From positions 372,001-436,000 of the forward strand of contig NZ_JAPEOB010000003.1 in the NCBI RefSeq assembly GCF_026341775.1: a DNA stretch of 64,000 nucleotides. Direction: 5' to 3'. Origin of the DNA: Streptomyces sp. NBC_00654. Lineage in GTDB: Bacteria > Actinomycetota > Actinomycetes > Streptomycetales > Streptomycetaceae. The translations under genes were made by a program, and so were the position numbers. Positions within the stretch are counted from its first letter, which is position 1; each line of letters starts with the position of its first letter. Positions 1 to 6,764 of the stretch are shown here, piece by piece. Under the pieces are notes generated by a model, which made no database searches, was not told where the DNA came from, and saw only the letters and a program-made list of their open reading frames with translations.

Positions 1-212
1 GCGGGTCACCCAGGTGTCGTCCAGGGCCGTCAGCGCGGTCCCTTCCGGGACCAGCCGGGCGGCCACCAGCCAGTCGGCCAGCCGCTCGGGGCCGTCGAGC
101 AGTTCGCCCGCACCCGAGGTGACCGTCCCGGTCGCGACCAGGTCGAGACAGACCCGGCCGGAGTCGAACCGCCGTCGGCTCGCGCCCGTACCCGTGCCCA
201 CGCCCGTAGCCA
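1..212 (-). CDS. ABATE/CGNR zinc-finger-type regulator, N-terminal part (cut by window edge)
   Basis: The start codon (ATG at 212 on the minus strand) and about 70 codons are present; the rest lies beyond base 1. The reading begins with a Gly/Thr-rich leader, then RFDSGRVCLDLVATG and GPERLADWLVAARLV. This is the pattern of the ABATE domain that precedes the CGNR zinc finger in a family of putative actinobacterial transcription regulators. The C-terminal zinc finger that would confirm the call is outside the window. The gene is divergent from the acetyltransferase that starts at 338. The assignment rests on motif recognition only. Confidence 0.6.
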
Positions 213-337
213 TGCGCCTGTCACCGCCTCCAGGTCACCGGTGGGGATGCCACTCCCAGAGTGCCCGTCCCCGGTCCGGGCCGGAACCCCTGCCACCGCG
301 GGGCATGCCGGGGAGGGGCCGCCGTACGGTGGTGGCC

Positions 338-958
338 ATGGAGAACGATCAGGGAGCCGTCACGCTCACGGCGGGGTCGCTGCTGATGCGCCCCTGGGGC
401 CCCGGGGACATCGCGGCGCTGGTCCGCGCGTACGACGATCCCGCGATGCGCCTCTGGCTCCGCTCACAGGTGGCGGACGCCGAGGAGGCGGCCCGCTGGC
501 TGGACGTACAGCGCGCGGGGTGGGAGTCCGGCGACCGGTTCGGTTTCGCGGTGACCGACACGCAGCGGGACGGCGAACTGGTCGGCCATCTCGCGCTGAA
601 GCGGTCCGGCCCCGCCTCGGACCGGGCGGAGGTCGGCTACTGGACGACGGCGGCGGCCCGGGGCCGGGGCGTGGCCCCCCGAGCGCTCGGGGCGCTCACC
701 GACTGGGCGTTCCTGGGTCTCGGCGCACGGGCGCCGGCCCGGCTGGAACTGCTGCACCACGTGGACAACGAGGCCTCGTGCCGGGTGGCGGAGAAGTGCG
801 GCTACGCGCTCGCCGGGATCCTGCCCGCGCTGCCCCCGGACCATCTCCAGGGCCGCCATCTCCACGTCCGCCACGCCCCGGGGGCGGGGGTCAGTCCCGC
901 GGCGGGTCGTTGTGCAGAATCCGCTGGAACAGCCGGTGGTCGCGCCACTCCCCGTTGA
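338..958 (+). CDS. GNAT-family N-acetyltransferase (RimJ/RimL-like)
   Basis: A 206-residue protein. The ATG at 338 (MENDQG) begins the conserved fold; the open frame upstream is low-complexity and is not taken as coding. The acetyl-CoA-binding motif is seen as ARGRGVAPRALG, preceded by the EVGYW strand and followed by HVDNEASCRVAEKCGY, the typical end of the RimL-type domain. Such enzymes transfer acetyl groups from acetyl-CoA to protein N-termini or small amines; the substrate cannot be predicted. The last 22 codons (Ala/Gly/Arg-rich) run over the 3' end of the convergent acetyltransferase at 891-1454. They look like read-through beyond the natural end of the domain. Confidence 0.8.
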   Translation: MENDQGAVTLTAGSLLMRPWGPGDIAALVRAYDDPAMRLWLRSQVADAEEAARWLDVQRAGWESGDRFGFAVTDTQRDGELVGHLALKRSGPASDRAEVGYWTTAAARGRGVAPRALGALTDWAFLGLGARAPARLELLHHVDNEASCRVAEKCGYALAGILPALPPDHLQGRHLHVRHAPGAGVSPAAGRCAESAGTAGGRATPR

Positions 959-1454
959 TGTGGAGATAGCGCGGGGCGGTGCCGATGTGCTCGAAGCCGC
1001 ACTTGGCGAGCACGCGCTGGGAGGCCACGTTGTCGAGGGCGGTCCCCGCCGAGACCCGGTGCAGCCCCAGCTCGTCCCGGGCGATGTCGCAGACGACACG
1101 GACGGCGGCGGTCGTGAGCCCCTGGCCCGCCCGGTCGGCGTCGACCCAGTAGCCGAGGCCGGCGCTGCGGAGCGGTCCCCGCACGATGCTGTTGAACGTG
1201 ACGGCGCCGATCGCCCGGTCCTCCCCGTCGGCCAGCACCCAGGGCATGGAGCGCCCCGCGTTCCGCTCGACCAGCATCGAGGTGAGGCGTACGGCCTGCC
1301 CCTCGGGGGTGTAGAAGGCCTCGGTGCGGATGGGCTCCCAGGGAGCCATGTAGGCGCGGTTGCGGACGAGTACGGCGGCCAGCGAGTGGGCGTCGGTGAG
1401 GGCCGCGGGCCGCAGAGTCACGTCCTGGGCGACGGGGTGGCTGTCGTGGATCAT
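891..1454 (-). CDS. GNAT-family N-acetyltransferase (RimJ/RimL-like)
   Basis: A 187-residue protein that fills one GNAT domain. The cofactor loop is DRAGQGLTTAAVRVV, with the GYWVDADRAG strand before it and TALDNVASQRVLAKCGF after it. Near the C-terminus RYLHINGEWRDHRLFQRIL is typical of ribosomal-protein-alanine acetyltransferase relatives such as RimJ and YdaF. It probably acetylates a protein N-terminus or an amine; the substrate is unknown. Its 3' end overlaps that of the convergent GNAT gene at 338-958 by 68 bp. Confidence 0.85.
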   Translation of the reverse strand: MIHDSHPVAQDVTLRPAALTDAHSLAAVLVRNRAYMAPWEPIRTEAFYTPEGQAVRLTSMLVERNAGRSMPWVLADGEDRAIGAVTFNSIVRGPLRSAGLGYWVDADRAGQGLTTAAVRVVCDIARDELGLHRVSAGTALDNVASQRVLAKCGFEHIGTAPRYLHINGEWRDHRLFQRILHNDPPRD

Positions 1455-1625
1455 CGGATTACGTTATCCCGGGGCCGGGGCGTCGGGTGCCGGTGCGGTG
1501 GGCCTGGTTCCGGTGCGGTCGCCTGTCCCCGGTGGCCCGCGCCCCGGCTCCCGTACCCCGGTCCTCGTACGCCGGTCCTCGCGCCCCGGAACCGCCGTGC
1601 GCGCGCCCGCCGTACTCCCGCGCCC

Positions 1626-2768
1626 CTACCCCGCGTACTTGGTGTCCGCCGACGGGTCCAGCGCCAGCCGGTAGCCGCGCTTGACGACCGTCTGGATCAG
1701 CCGGGGCACACCGAGCGCGGCACGCAGCCGGGCCATCGCCGTCTCCACCGCGTGCTCGTCGGAGCCGCTGCCGGGCAGCGCCCGCAGCAGGTCGGCACGG
1801 GCCACCACCCAGCCCGGCCGGCGGGCCAGCGCGTGCAGCAGGGCCATGCCCGCGGGCGCCACCGGGCGCAGCTCGTCGTCGACGAGCACGGCGTGGCCGC
1901 GGATCTCGACACGGTGTCCGGCGACCGGCAGGGTGCGGACGGTGCCCGGGAGCCGGGCGCAGAGCACCTGGACGAGGGGGCCGAGCCGGAAGCGCTCCGG
2001 CTGGAGCGTGCCGATGCCCCGGGCCTGGAGGGGAAGCGCGGTGACCGGGCCGACGCAGGCCACCAGGACGTCGTCGTGCAGGGCGCCCAGGACCTCCGGG
2101 AGCAGACCGCGCTCCTCGGCGCGGTTCAGGAACGAGGCGGCGGCGGGGGCGCTGGTGAAGGTGACCGCGTCCAGGCCCCGGGCCGCCGTGACATCGAGCA
2201 TCCGGTCGAGCGGGGCGATGTCCTGCGGGGGCATCCAGCGGTAGACGGGTACGCCGACGACTTCGGCGCCGCCCGCCCGGAGCGACTCGACGAAGCCGGG
2301 CAGCGGTTCGCCGTGCAGCTGGAGGGCGATACGGCGCCCCTCGACGCCCTCGCCGAGGAGCCGGTCGAGCACTTCGGCCATGGACTCGGAGCCGGGCGAC
2401 CAGGTCTCGGTCAGCCCGGCCGCCCTGATGGCGCCCTTGACCTTGGGGCCGCGGGCCAGCAGTTCGGCCCCGCGCAGCCGGTCCAGGAGCCGGTCGCCGA
2501 TCCCCCAGCCGTCCGCGGCCTCCACCCAGCCCCGGAAGCCGATCGCCGTGGTGGCGACCACGACATCGGGGGCGTGCTCGATCAATTCCTCGGTGGCGGT
2601 GAGGAGTTCACGGTCGTCCGCGAGCGGCACGATGCGCAGGGCGGGGGCGTGCATGACGGCGGCGCCCCTGCGCTTGAGGAGGGTGCCGAGTTCCTCGGCC
2701 CGGCGGGCGGCGGTCACCCCGACCGTGAAGCCCGCGAGGGGCCCGTGCGTTGCGTCGTCGTCCTGCAT
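1626..2768 (-). CDS. nnaR: Uroporphyrinogen-III synthase/winged-helix bifunctional regulator (NnaR-like)
   Basis: 380 residues. About residues 1-265 form a HemD-type uroporphyrinogen-III synthase domain (GVTAARRAEEL at the start, ALQLHGEP and VTFTSAPAA further on). About residues 285-375 form an OmpR/PhoB-type winged helix (GWVVARADLLRAL, DEHAVETAMARLRAAL, VVKRGYRL). In Streptomyces this architecture is NnaR, described as a co-activator with GlnR of nitrite reductase genes. Whether the synthase domain is still enzymatic cannot be judged from sequence; a separate HemD usually exists. A probable narK C-terminal relic lies just upstream on the same strand (2902-3012), which fits a former nitrate-assimilation pair. 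Confidence 0.85.
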   Translation of the reverse strand: MQDDDATHGPLAGFTVGVTAARRAEELGTLLKRRGAAVMHAPALRIVPLADDRELLTATEELIEHAPDVVVATTAIGFRGWVEAADGWGIGDRLLDRLRGAELLARGPKVKGAIRAAGLTETWSPGSESMAEVLDRLLGEGVEGRRIALQLHGEPLPGFVESLRAGGAEVVGVPVYRWMPPQDIAPLDRMLDVTAARGLDAVTFTSAPAAASFLNRAEERGLLPEVLGALHDDVLVACVGPVTALPLQARGIGTLQPERFRLGPLVQVLCARLPGTVRTLPVAGHRVEIRGHAVLVDDELRPVAPAGMALLHALARRPGWVVARADLLRALPGSGSDEHAVETAMARLRAALGVPRLIQTVVKRGYRLALDPSADTKYAG

Positions 2769-2901
2769 GGCGTGATACCCGGCTCTCGTGGTCCCGCTGC
2801 TGCTCGGTGGTGCGGAGGAGCGAGACTGCCAACCCCGCGTGTCGTCCTCGGTTCACCCGTATTTCCCGCCCGTTACGTCGCTCGCCGCCCGGCCGTCGTC
2901 C

Positions 2902-3012
2902 TCACACCTCCGCGTAGCCGAGCCGGGCTTCGCGGACACGGCGGCGGTGCGGCGAAGGTATACCGCCCGGGTGAGGACGGAACAGACGGCGTAGAAGGCG
3001 AGGAAGGCGGCC
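2902..3012 (-). pseudogene. Probable relic of the NarK nitrate/nitrite transporter C-terminus
   Basis: Reading the minus strand downward from 3012 gives AAFLAFYAVCSVLTRAVYLR, followed by a basic tail. The open frame continues past the tail to a stop near 2856. This resembles the last transmembrane helix and end of NarK-family major facilitator proteins. Nothing upstream belongs to a transporter: the neighbouring LysR gene ends at 3037. Only about 25-30 recognisable codons remain, with no start. In the S. coelicolor layout as I recall it, narK sits next to nnaR in this orientation, which supports the relic reading. The match is short. Confidence 0.45.
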
Positions 3013-3036
3013 CGGCCCGGCCGGGAGGGAGCCGGT

Positions 3037-4023
3037 TCAGTGTCCGGTGGCCGGCGGGGGTTGGCGCATCAGTGCCGCGTCGCCCTCGGGCAGCCAGCCG
3101 TGGGGAGGCCTCTCCATCCACCCCTCGGACGCGGCGAGCTGACCGGCCGCCGCGCGCAGGGCGTCGAGTCCCGGATGGCGCAGACCCTTGCGCCAGACCA
3201 GCATCAGCGCGGAAAGCGGTACGGGCCGGGTGAGCGGGCGCAGCACGGTCCCCGGCAGGGGCGGGAAGCCGACGACGGCGAGTACCGGATTCCCCGCCTT
3301 GGCCATCACCCGCTGGAATTCGGCCGCTCCGACGGCGAGCGGCGTGGGCGGGGCCAGCTCGATGCCGTACTCGGCGAACAGCAGGGCGGCCAGGGCCGTC
3401 CACTCCCGGGTGCGTTCGTTGCCGGCCCCGGCGTACACGGTCTCCCCGGCCAGTTCGTCCAGCGCGACCGTCTCCCGCCCGGCGAGCGGGTGGGCGGACG
3501 GGAGCAGGACGGCCATCGGCTCGTACCGCACGGGCTGTACGTGGAGCCCGCCGCGCACCGCGGGGTCGAGCCCGGCGGCACGCCCGAAGGAGACGTCGAG
3601 GCGGCCCGCGAGGATCTCGTCGGCCGCCCGGGTCAGCCCGGACTCGAAGCGCGCCATCAGCTCGCACTCCGGGGCCAGTTCCCGCGCGCGGGCCAGGACC
3701 CGGGCGGCGGTCATGCCGTCGGTGTTGAGGTCGACGAGCAGCGGCCGGGCGGCCGGATCGGCGAAGGCTCCAACCAGTTCGGCGTGTGCGTCGAGCACCC
3801 GCCGGGCGTACGGGAGGAGGCGTTCGCCGTCCGGGGTGAGCGACACCTGGCGGGTGGTCCGGACGAACAGTTCCGTGCCGAGCCCGCGCTCCAGACGGCG
3901 GATGTCCCTGCTCAGGGCCTGCTGGGCGAGGAAGAGCCGGGCGGCGGCGCGGGTGAAGTGCAGTTCCTCGGCCACGGCGAGGAAGGCGCGCAGGAGACGG
4001 GGGTCGGTGTCGGGCGTGGTCAC
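3037..4023 (-). CDS. LysR-family transcriptional regulator
   Basis: 328 residues from the GTG at 4023 (VTTPDTDPRLLRAFLAVAEE), the start that places the helix-turn-helix at residues 7-65 as in the family. The N-terminal wHTH reads AEELHFTRAAARLFLAQQAL then RDIRRLERGLGTELFVRTTR. A type-2 periplasmic-binding-like effector domain follows (residues about 90-300). LysR proteins usually control a divergent neighbour, here the MFS gene starting at 4108. The inverted repeat CAACAC/GTGTTG at 4037-4073 in the 84-bp gap is a candidate site. The long open frame upstream of 4023 is antisense to the MFS gene and was rejected. Confidence 0.9.
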   Translation of the reverse strand: MTTPDTDPRLLRAFLAVAEELHFTRAAARLFLAQQALSRDIRRLERGLGTELFVRTTRQVSLTPDGERLLPYARRVLDAHAELVGAFADPAARPLLVDLNTDGMTAARVLARARELAPECELMARFESGLTRAADEILAGRLDVSFGRAAGLDPAVRGGLHVQPVRYEPMAVLLPSAHPLAGRETVALDELAGETVYAGAGNERTREWTALAALLFAEYGIELAPPTPLAVGAAEFQRVMAKAGNPVLAVVGFPPLPGTVLRPLTRPVPLSALMLVWRKGLRHPGLDALRAAAGQLAASEGWMERPPHGWLPEGDAALMRQPPPATGH

Positions 4024-4036
4024 GCCGCAGAATTTA

Positions 4037-4073
4037 CAACACGGGTGCGTGAGTCGGTGCGGAACAGGTGTTG
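4037..4073. promoter_or_regulatory. Candidate LysR operator in the LysR/MFS divergent promoter
   Basis: CAACAC at 4037-4042 is mirrored by GTGTTG at 4068-4073 within the 84-bp region between the divergent starts (4023 and 4108). Dyads of this kind in the shared promoter are common LysR targets, but the arms are only 6 bp. No clear -10 or -35 boxes were identified. Confidence 0.25.
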
Positions 4074-4107
4074 GACCGTACGGGCCGGGGGCCGTGAGGC
4101 TTGCCGT

Positions 4108-5472
4108 ATGCCGATGCCCTCCGCCGCCCCCGGGCCCCGCGCCGCGGGCCCGCTGCACACCGTCTGCGGCGACCTGCTGATCATCGCCCCGCGGACACCG
4201 GTCACGCCGGGCGAACCTGCCGGGGCGGCCGTTCCGCGGAGGCCCGGAAAGAAGTCCGTACCGCGGCCGCACGGGAAGGAGACCGCCGCGCCGCCTGCTC
4301 CCGCCGCCTACCCGTATCGCCGGCTGCTCGCCACCCCCGGCGCGCGGGCCTTCACGGCGGGCAACCTCATCGCCCGGTTCCCCCAGGGGATGTTCAGCGT
4401 CAGCGCGGTCATCATGATCGCCGGGTCGTACGGTTCGTACGCCCTGGCCGGAGCCGTCACCGCGACCGGGCTGGCCGCGACGGCGGTGGTCGCCCCCTGG
4501 ACCGCGCGGCTCGTGGACCGCTACGGCCAGGCCAGGATCGCCGTGCCCGCCACCGCGATCGCCGTGCTCGGCTCCCTGGCCCTGCTGCTCTGCGCGCACC
4601 ACGGCGCCCCGGCCTGGACGCTCTTCGCCGCGTACGCCGCGACCGCGACCACCCCGAACACCGGCGGCATGTCCCGGGCCCGCTGGGCGTATCTGCACCG
4701 GGGCGATCCGGCGGCCCTGCACACCGCGAACTCCTTCGAGCAGGCCGTCGACGAACTCTGCTACATGCTGGGCCCGGTCGTCGCCGCGACCCTGTGCGCC
4801 GCGCTGTTCCCCGAGGCGGGAACGCTCGTCGGGGCGGTCCTGCTGATGACCGGCATGCTGGTCTTCGCCGCCCAGCGCTCGACCGAACCGCCGGTCGCCG
4901 CCCGTACGCGGGCGGTCTCCCCGCTCCGCACCCCCGGCATGCCCGCCCTGCTCGCCGTCTTCCTCGCCACCGGCGCGGTGTTCGGAACCATGGAGGTCGT
5001 CTCGATCGCGCACGCCGGGGGCGCGATCCTCGCCCTCCAGGCGGGCGGCTCCTGCGTGGCCGGGCTGCTGTACGGATCGCTGCGGCCCGCCCCGGACATC
5101 GGCCGCCGGCTGCTGGTCTGCCTCGCGTGCATGACGGCGCTGATGTCACTGCCGCTGCTGGCCGCCTCCACAACCGGTTCCCTGCCCGTTCTCGCCCTCT
5201 GCCTGCTGCTGGCGGGCGCGGCGACGGCGCCCACGATGGTCACCGGTATGACCGTGGTCCAGCGCCTCACGCCCGAGGCGCGGCTGAACGAGGGCATGAC
5301 GCTCGCGGTCACCGCGCTGCTGGGCGGCATCGGGGCGGGGGCCGCGGCCGGCGGCTGGCTGGTGGAGCACGCCGGGACGGTGACCGGCTACGCGGCGCCG
5401 ATGTGCGCGGCGGGGCTGGCGCTGGTCATCGCGGCGGGGACGGCTGTGCGGCGTACCCGCCGAGCGGGATGA
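4108..5472 (+). CDS. Major facilitator superfamily transporter
   Basis: 454 residues from the ATG at 4108. The first ~70 residues are a Pro/Arg-rich cytoplasmic leader. Then follow about 12 hydrophobic segments, for example around ARFPQGMFSVSAVIMIAG, AVTATGLAATAVVAPW, IAVLGSLALLLCAHH and LLGGIGAGAAAGGWLV. The loop TARLVDRYGQARI after the second helix is the MFS motif-A region (D-R-x-G). It belongs with actinobacterial drug or metabolite efflux MFS proteins; the substrate is unknown. It is divergent from the LysR gene, which probably controls it. Its 3' end overlaps the ABC ATPase relic on the other strand. Confidence 0.85.
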   Translation: MPMPSAAPGPRAAGPLHTVCGDLLIIAPRTPVTPGEPAGAAVPRRPGKKSVPRPHGKETAAPPAPAAYPYRRLLATPGARAFTAGNLIARFPQGMFSVSAVIMIAGSYGSYALAGAVTATGLAATAVVAPWTARLVDRYGQARIAVPATAIAVLGSLALLLCAHHGAPAWTLFAAYAATATTPNTGGMSRARWAYLHRGDPAALHTANSFEQAVDELCYMLGPVVAATLCAALFPEAGTLVGAVLLMTGMLVFAAQRSTEPPVAARTRAVSPLRTPGMPALLAVFLATGAVFGTMEVVSIAHAGGAILALQAGGSCVAGLLYGSLRPAPDIGRRLLVCLACMTALMSLPLLAASTTGSLPVLALCLLLAGAATAPTMVTGMTVVQRLTPEARLNEGMTLAVTALLGGIGAGAAAGGWLVEHAGTVTGYAAPMCAAGLALVIAAGTAVRRTRRAG

Positions 5473-5700
5473 CCAGCGGGCTGTGCGAGACCGGGTCCTC
5501 GATGATCCGGCAGGGCGGCCCGAACACCTCCTCGACCGGTTCTCGGTGATCAGTTCCGCGGGCGCCCCCTCGGCGACGACCTAAGGGCTGTCCCGTCATC
5601 CCTGGCGGGACAGCCCTTAGCCGTCCTTCATGGCGATGACATGGGTGCCGTAGCGCGCCGCCTGGTTCAGGTCGTGCAGCACGGCGGCCGCCCACGCCGA
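5426..5700 (-). pseudogene. Degraded 3' part of a siderophore-type (FepC-like) ABC transporter ATPase
   Basis: Reading the minus strand from 5699 gives AWAAAVLHDLNQAARYGTHV and IAMKDG, the H-loop region of FepC/FecE-type ATPases. After a 40-bp insert (5581-5620) the reading resumes as VVAEGAPAELITENR. A one-base frameshift near 5540 moves it into VEEVFGPPCRIIEDPVSHSP and LVIPLGG, the characteristic C-terminus of the same family. Walker A, the signature motif and Walker B are gone. The gene is thus doubly disrupted and truncated at its 5' side, and it overlaps the MFS 3' end by about 46 bp. Confidence 0.75.
5581..5620. repeat. 40-bp perfect palindrome inserted in the ABC ATPase relic (MITE-like)
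   Basis: Two perfect 15-bp arms (CTAAGGGCTGTCCCG and its complement) flank a 10-base loop. The element sits exactly where the ATPase relic should continue from MKDG to VVAEG, so it looks like an insertion and not part of the original gene. It could be a miniature inverted-repeat element or the joined ends of a lost insertion sequence. It lacks a following T-tract, so a terminator role is less likely. Confidence 0.6.
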
Positions 5701-5730
5701 ACGGCGTGCGGCAGCCGGATTCCGGCAGCG

Positions 5731-5773
5731 AAAAAGCCTCCGCCCCGCGAGTGAACTCGCGGGGCGGAGGCTT
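5731..5773 (-). terminator. Rho-independent terminator of ssrA
   Basis: Perfect 18-bp stem (5734-5751 with 5756-5773) and a 4-base loop. On the minus strand it is followed by a five-T run (the A-run at 5731-5735). It begins 9 bases beyond the CCA end of the tmRNA. Confidence 0.9.
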
Positions 5774-5781
5774 ACATGGGG

Positions 5782-6168
5782 TGGTGGAGATGGCGGGAAT
5801 CGAACCCGCGTCCAACGGTGCAGAACCAGGGCTTCTCCGAGTGCAGTTCGCTACGCTTTTCTCGGCCCCGGAGGTCACACGAACAAGCCTCCGACAGGCC
5901 CAGTCACTGTTTGATTTCCTTCTCGGCCCCGTGACCGGGCCGAGAAGTTTAGATCCCTAGTTGATGCCAGGATCCGGGTCGGGATCACCCCCGGGCTGAC
6001 ACTCCGCAGAGTCTTCGCTAGCTGCTAATTAGGCAGCGAGGGCGAAGGCGGAGGAATCGCGCTTGGAATTGGCGATTATTGTTTGCGACATATGGTTTAC
6101 GAGATCATTGCCGCTTCCTCGACTCGCTTCCCCTGCTTCGACATCCGCTGTCGAAACCGATCATCCCC
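5782..6168 (-). ncRNA. ssrA: Transfer-messenger RNA (tmRNA, 10Sa RNA)
   Basis: About 387 nt on the minus strand. The 5' end GGGGATGATCGG (6168 downward) pairs with the 3' end CATCTCC-ACCA (5782), and the T-arm GGTTCGATTCCC is present, so the tRNA-like half is complete with encoded CCA. Between them is the tag reading frame (6029-6073), which encodes ANSKRDSSAFALAA followed by TAA, plus pseudoknot-forming inverted repeats such as CTTCTCGGCCC. tmRNA with SmpB rescues stalled ribosomes and tags the unfinished protein for degradation. smpB lies immediately upstream on the same strand and a T-run hairpin follows. Confidence 0.97.
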
Positions 6169-6185
6169 ATGTTGATTTTTCAAAC

Positions 6186-6207
6186 GTGCACCCGCTGTGA
6201 GGTGCAC
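6186..6207. promoter_or_regulatory. Small inverted repeat upstream of ssrA
   Basis: GTGCAC at 6186-6191 and GTGCAC at 6202-6207 form a dyad 18 bases upstream of the tmRNA 5' end, in the 86-bp smpB-ssrA gap. It could be a weak smpB attenuator or part of the ssrA promoter. An AT-rich stretch (about 6171-6185) lies between it and the RNA start, at the right place for a -10 region. Confidence 0.3.
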
Positions 6208-6254
6208 GGCCCATCGTACGTGACCAACGCCGGGCGATGCCAGCGTATTCCCGC

Positions 6255-6743
6255 TCAGGCGCTCCGCTGACGCCTGCGAGCCGCCGCGATCGCACGGTTC
6301 GTCTCCCTCGTGTCCTGCTTCTCACGCAGTGTCTGGCGCTTGTCGAACTCCTTCTTGCCCTTCGCCAGCGCGATCTCGACCTTCACCCGGCCGTCCTTGA
6401 AGTACAGCGCGAGCGGCACGATGGTGTGGCCCGTCTCCTGCGACTTCGACTCCAGCTTGTCGATCTCGGCCCGGTGGAGCAGCAGCTTCCGCTTGCGCTT
6501 GGCCGCGTGGTTGGTCCAGGTGCCCTGCACGTACTCGGGCACATGGATGTTGTGCAGCCACGCCTCGTGGCCGTCGATCTGGACGAACCCGTCCACCAGC
6601 GAGGCCCGGCCCATCCGCAGGGACTTGACCTCGGTGCCCATGAGGACGAGCCCGCACTCATAGGTGTCGAGGATGTGGTAGTCGTGCCGCGCCTTCTTGT
6701 TCTGCGCGATCATCTTGCGCCCGGTGTCTTTTTCCTTGGCCAT
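6255..6743 (-). CDS. smpB: SsrA-binding protein SmpB
   Basis: 162 residues, the usual SmpB length. Conserved features include the start region with [11 protein letters not shown], then [20 protein letters not shown] and the C-terminal basic helix ([15 protein letters not shown], then RRRQRSA) that mimics the missing anticodon stem in the decoding centre. It binds tmRNA and delivers it to stalled ribosomes. It lies 18 bp after the S41 peptidase stop, so it is probably co-transcribed with it, and just upstream of ssrA. No good ribosome-binding site lies directly in front of the ATG; instead a 7-bp hairpin (6743-6764) covers the start codon. Confidence 0.97.
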   Translation of the reverse strand: MAKEKDTGRKMIAQNKKARHDYHILDTYECGLVLMGTEVKSLRMGRASLVDGFVQIDGHEAWLHNIHVPEYVQGTWTNHAAKRKRKLLLHRAEIDKLESKSQETGHTIVPLALYFKDGRVKVEIALAKGKKEFDKRQTLREKQDTRETNRAIAAARRRQRSA

Positions 6744-6764
6744 AGTGCGGTCATTTTCGCACTA
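6743..6764 (-). promoter_or_regulatory. Hairpin over the smpB start codon
   Basis: On the minus strand TAGTGCG and CGCACTA flank an 8-base loop, and the second arm runs into the smpB ATG. The stem also touches the stop codon of the upstream peptidase gene (6762-6764). Translating ribosomes finishing that gene could open it, giving translational coupling. Confidence 0.35.

Noticed and set aside
5700..5790. Possible attachment site at the 3' end of ssrA
   Set aside because: ssrA 3' ends are common phage/island targets, but no second copy of the terminal 20 bases was seen in the window and no integrase is present.
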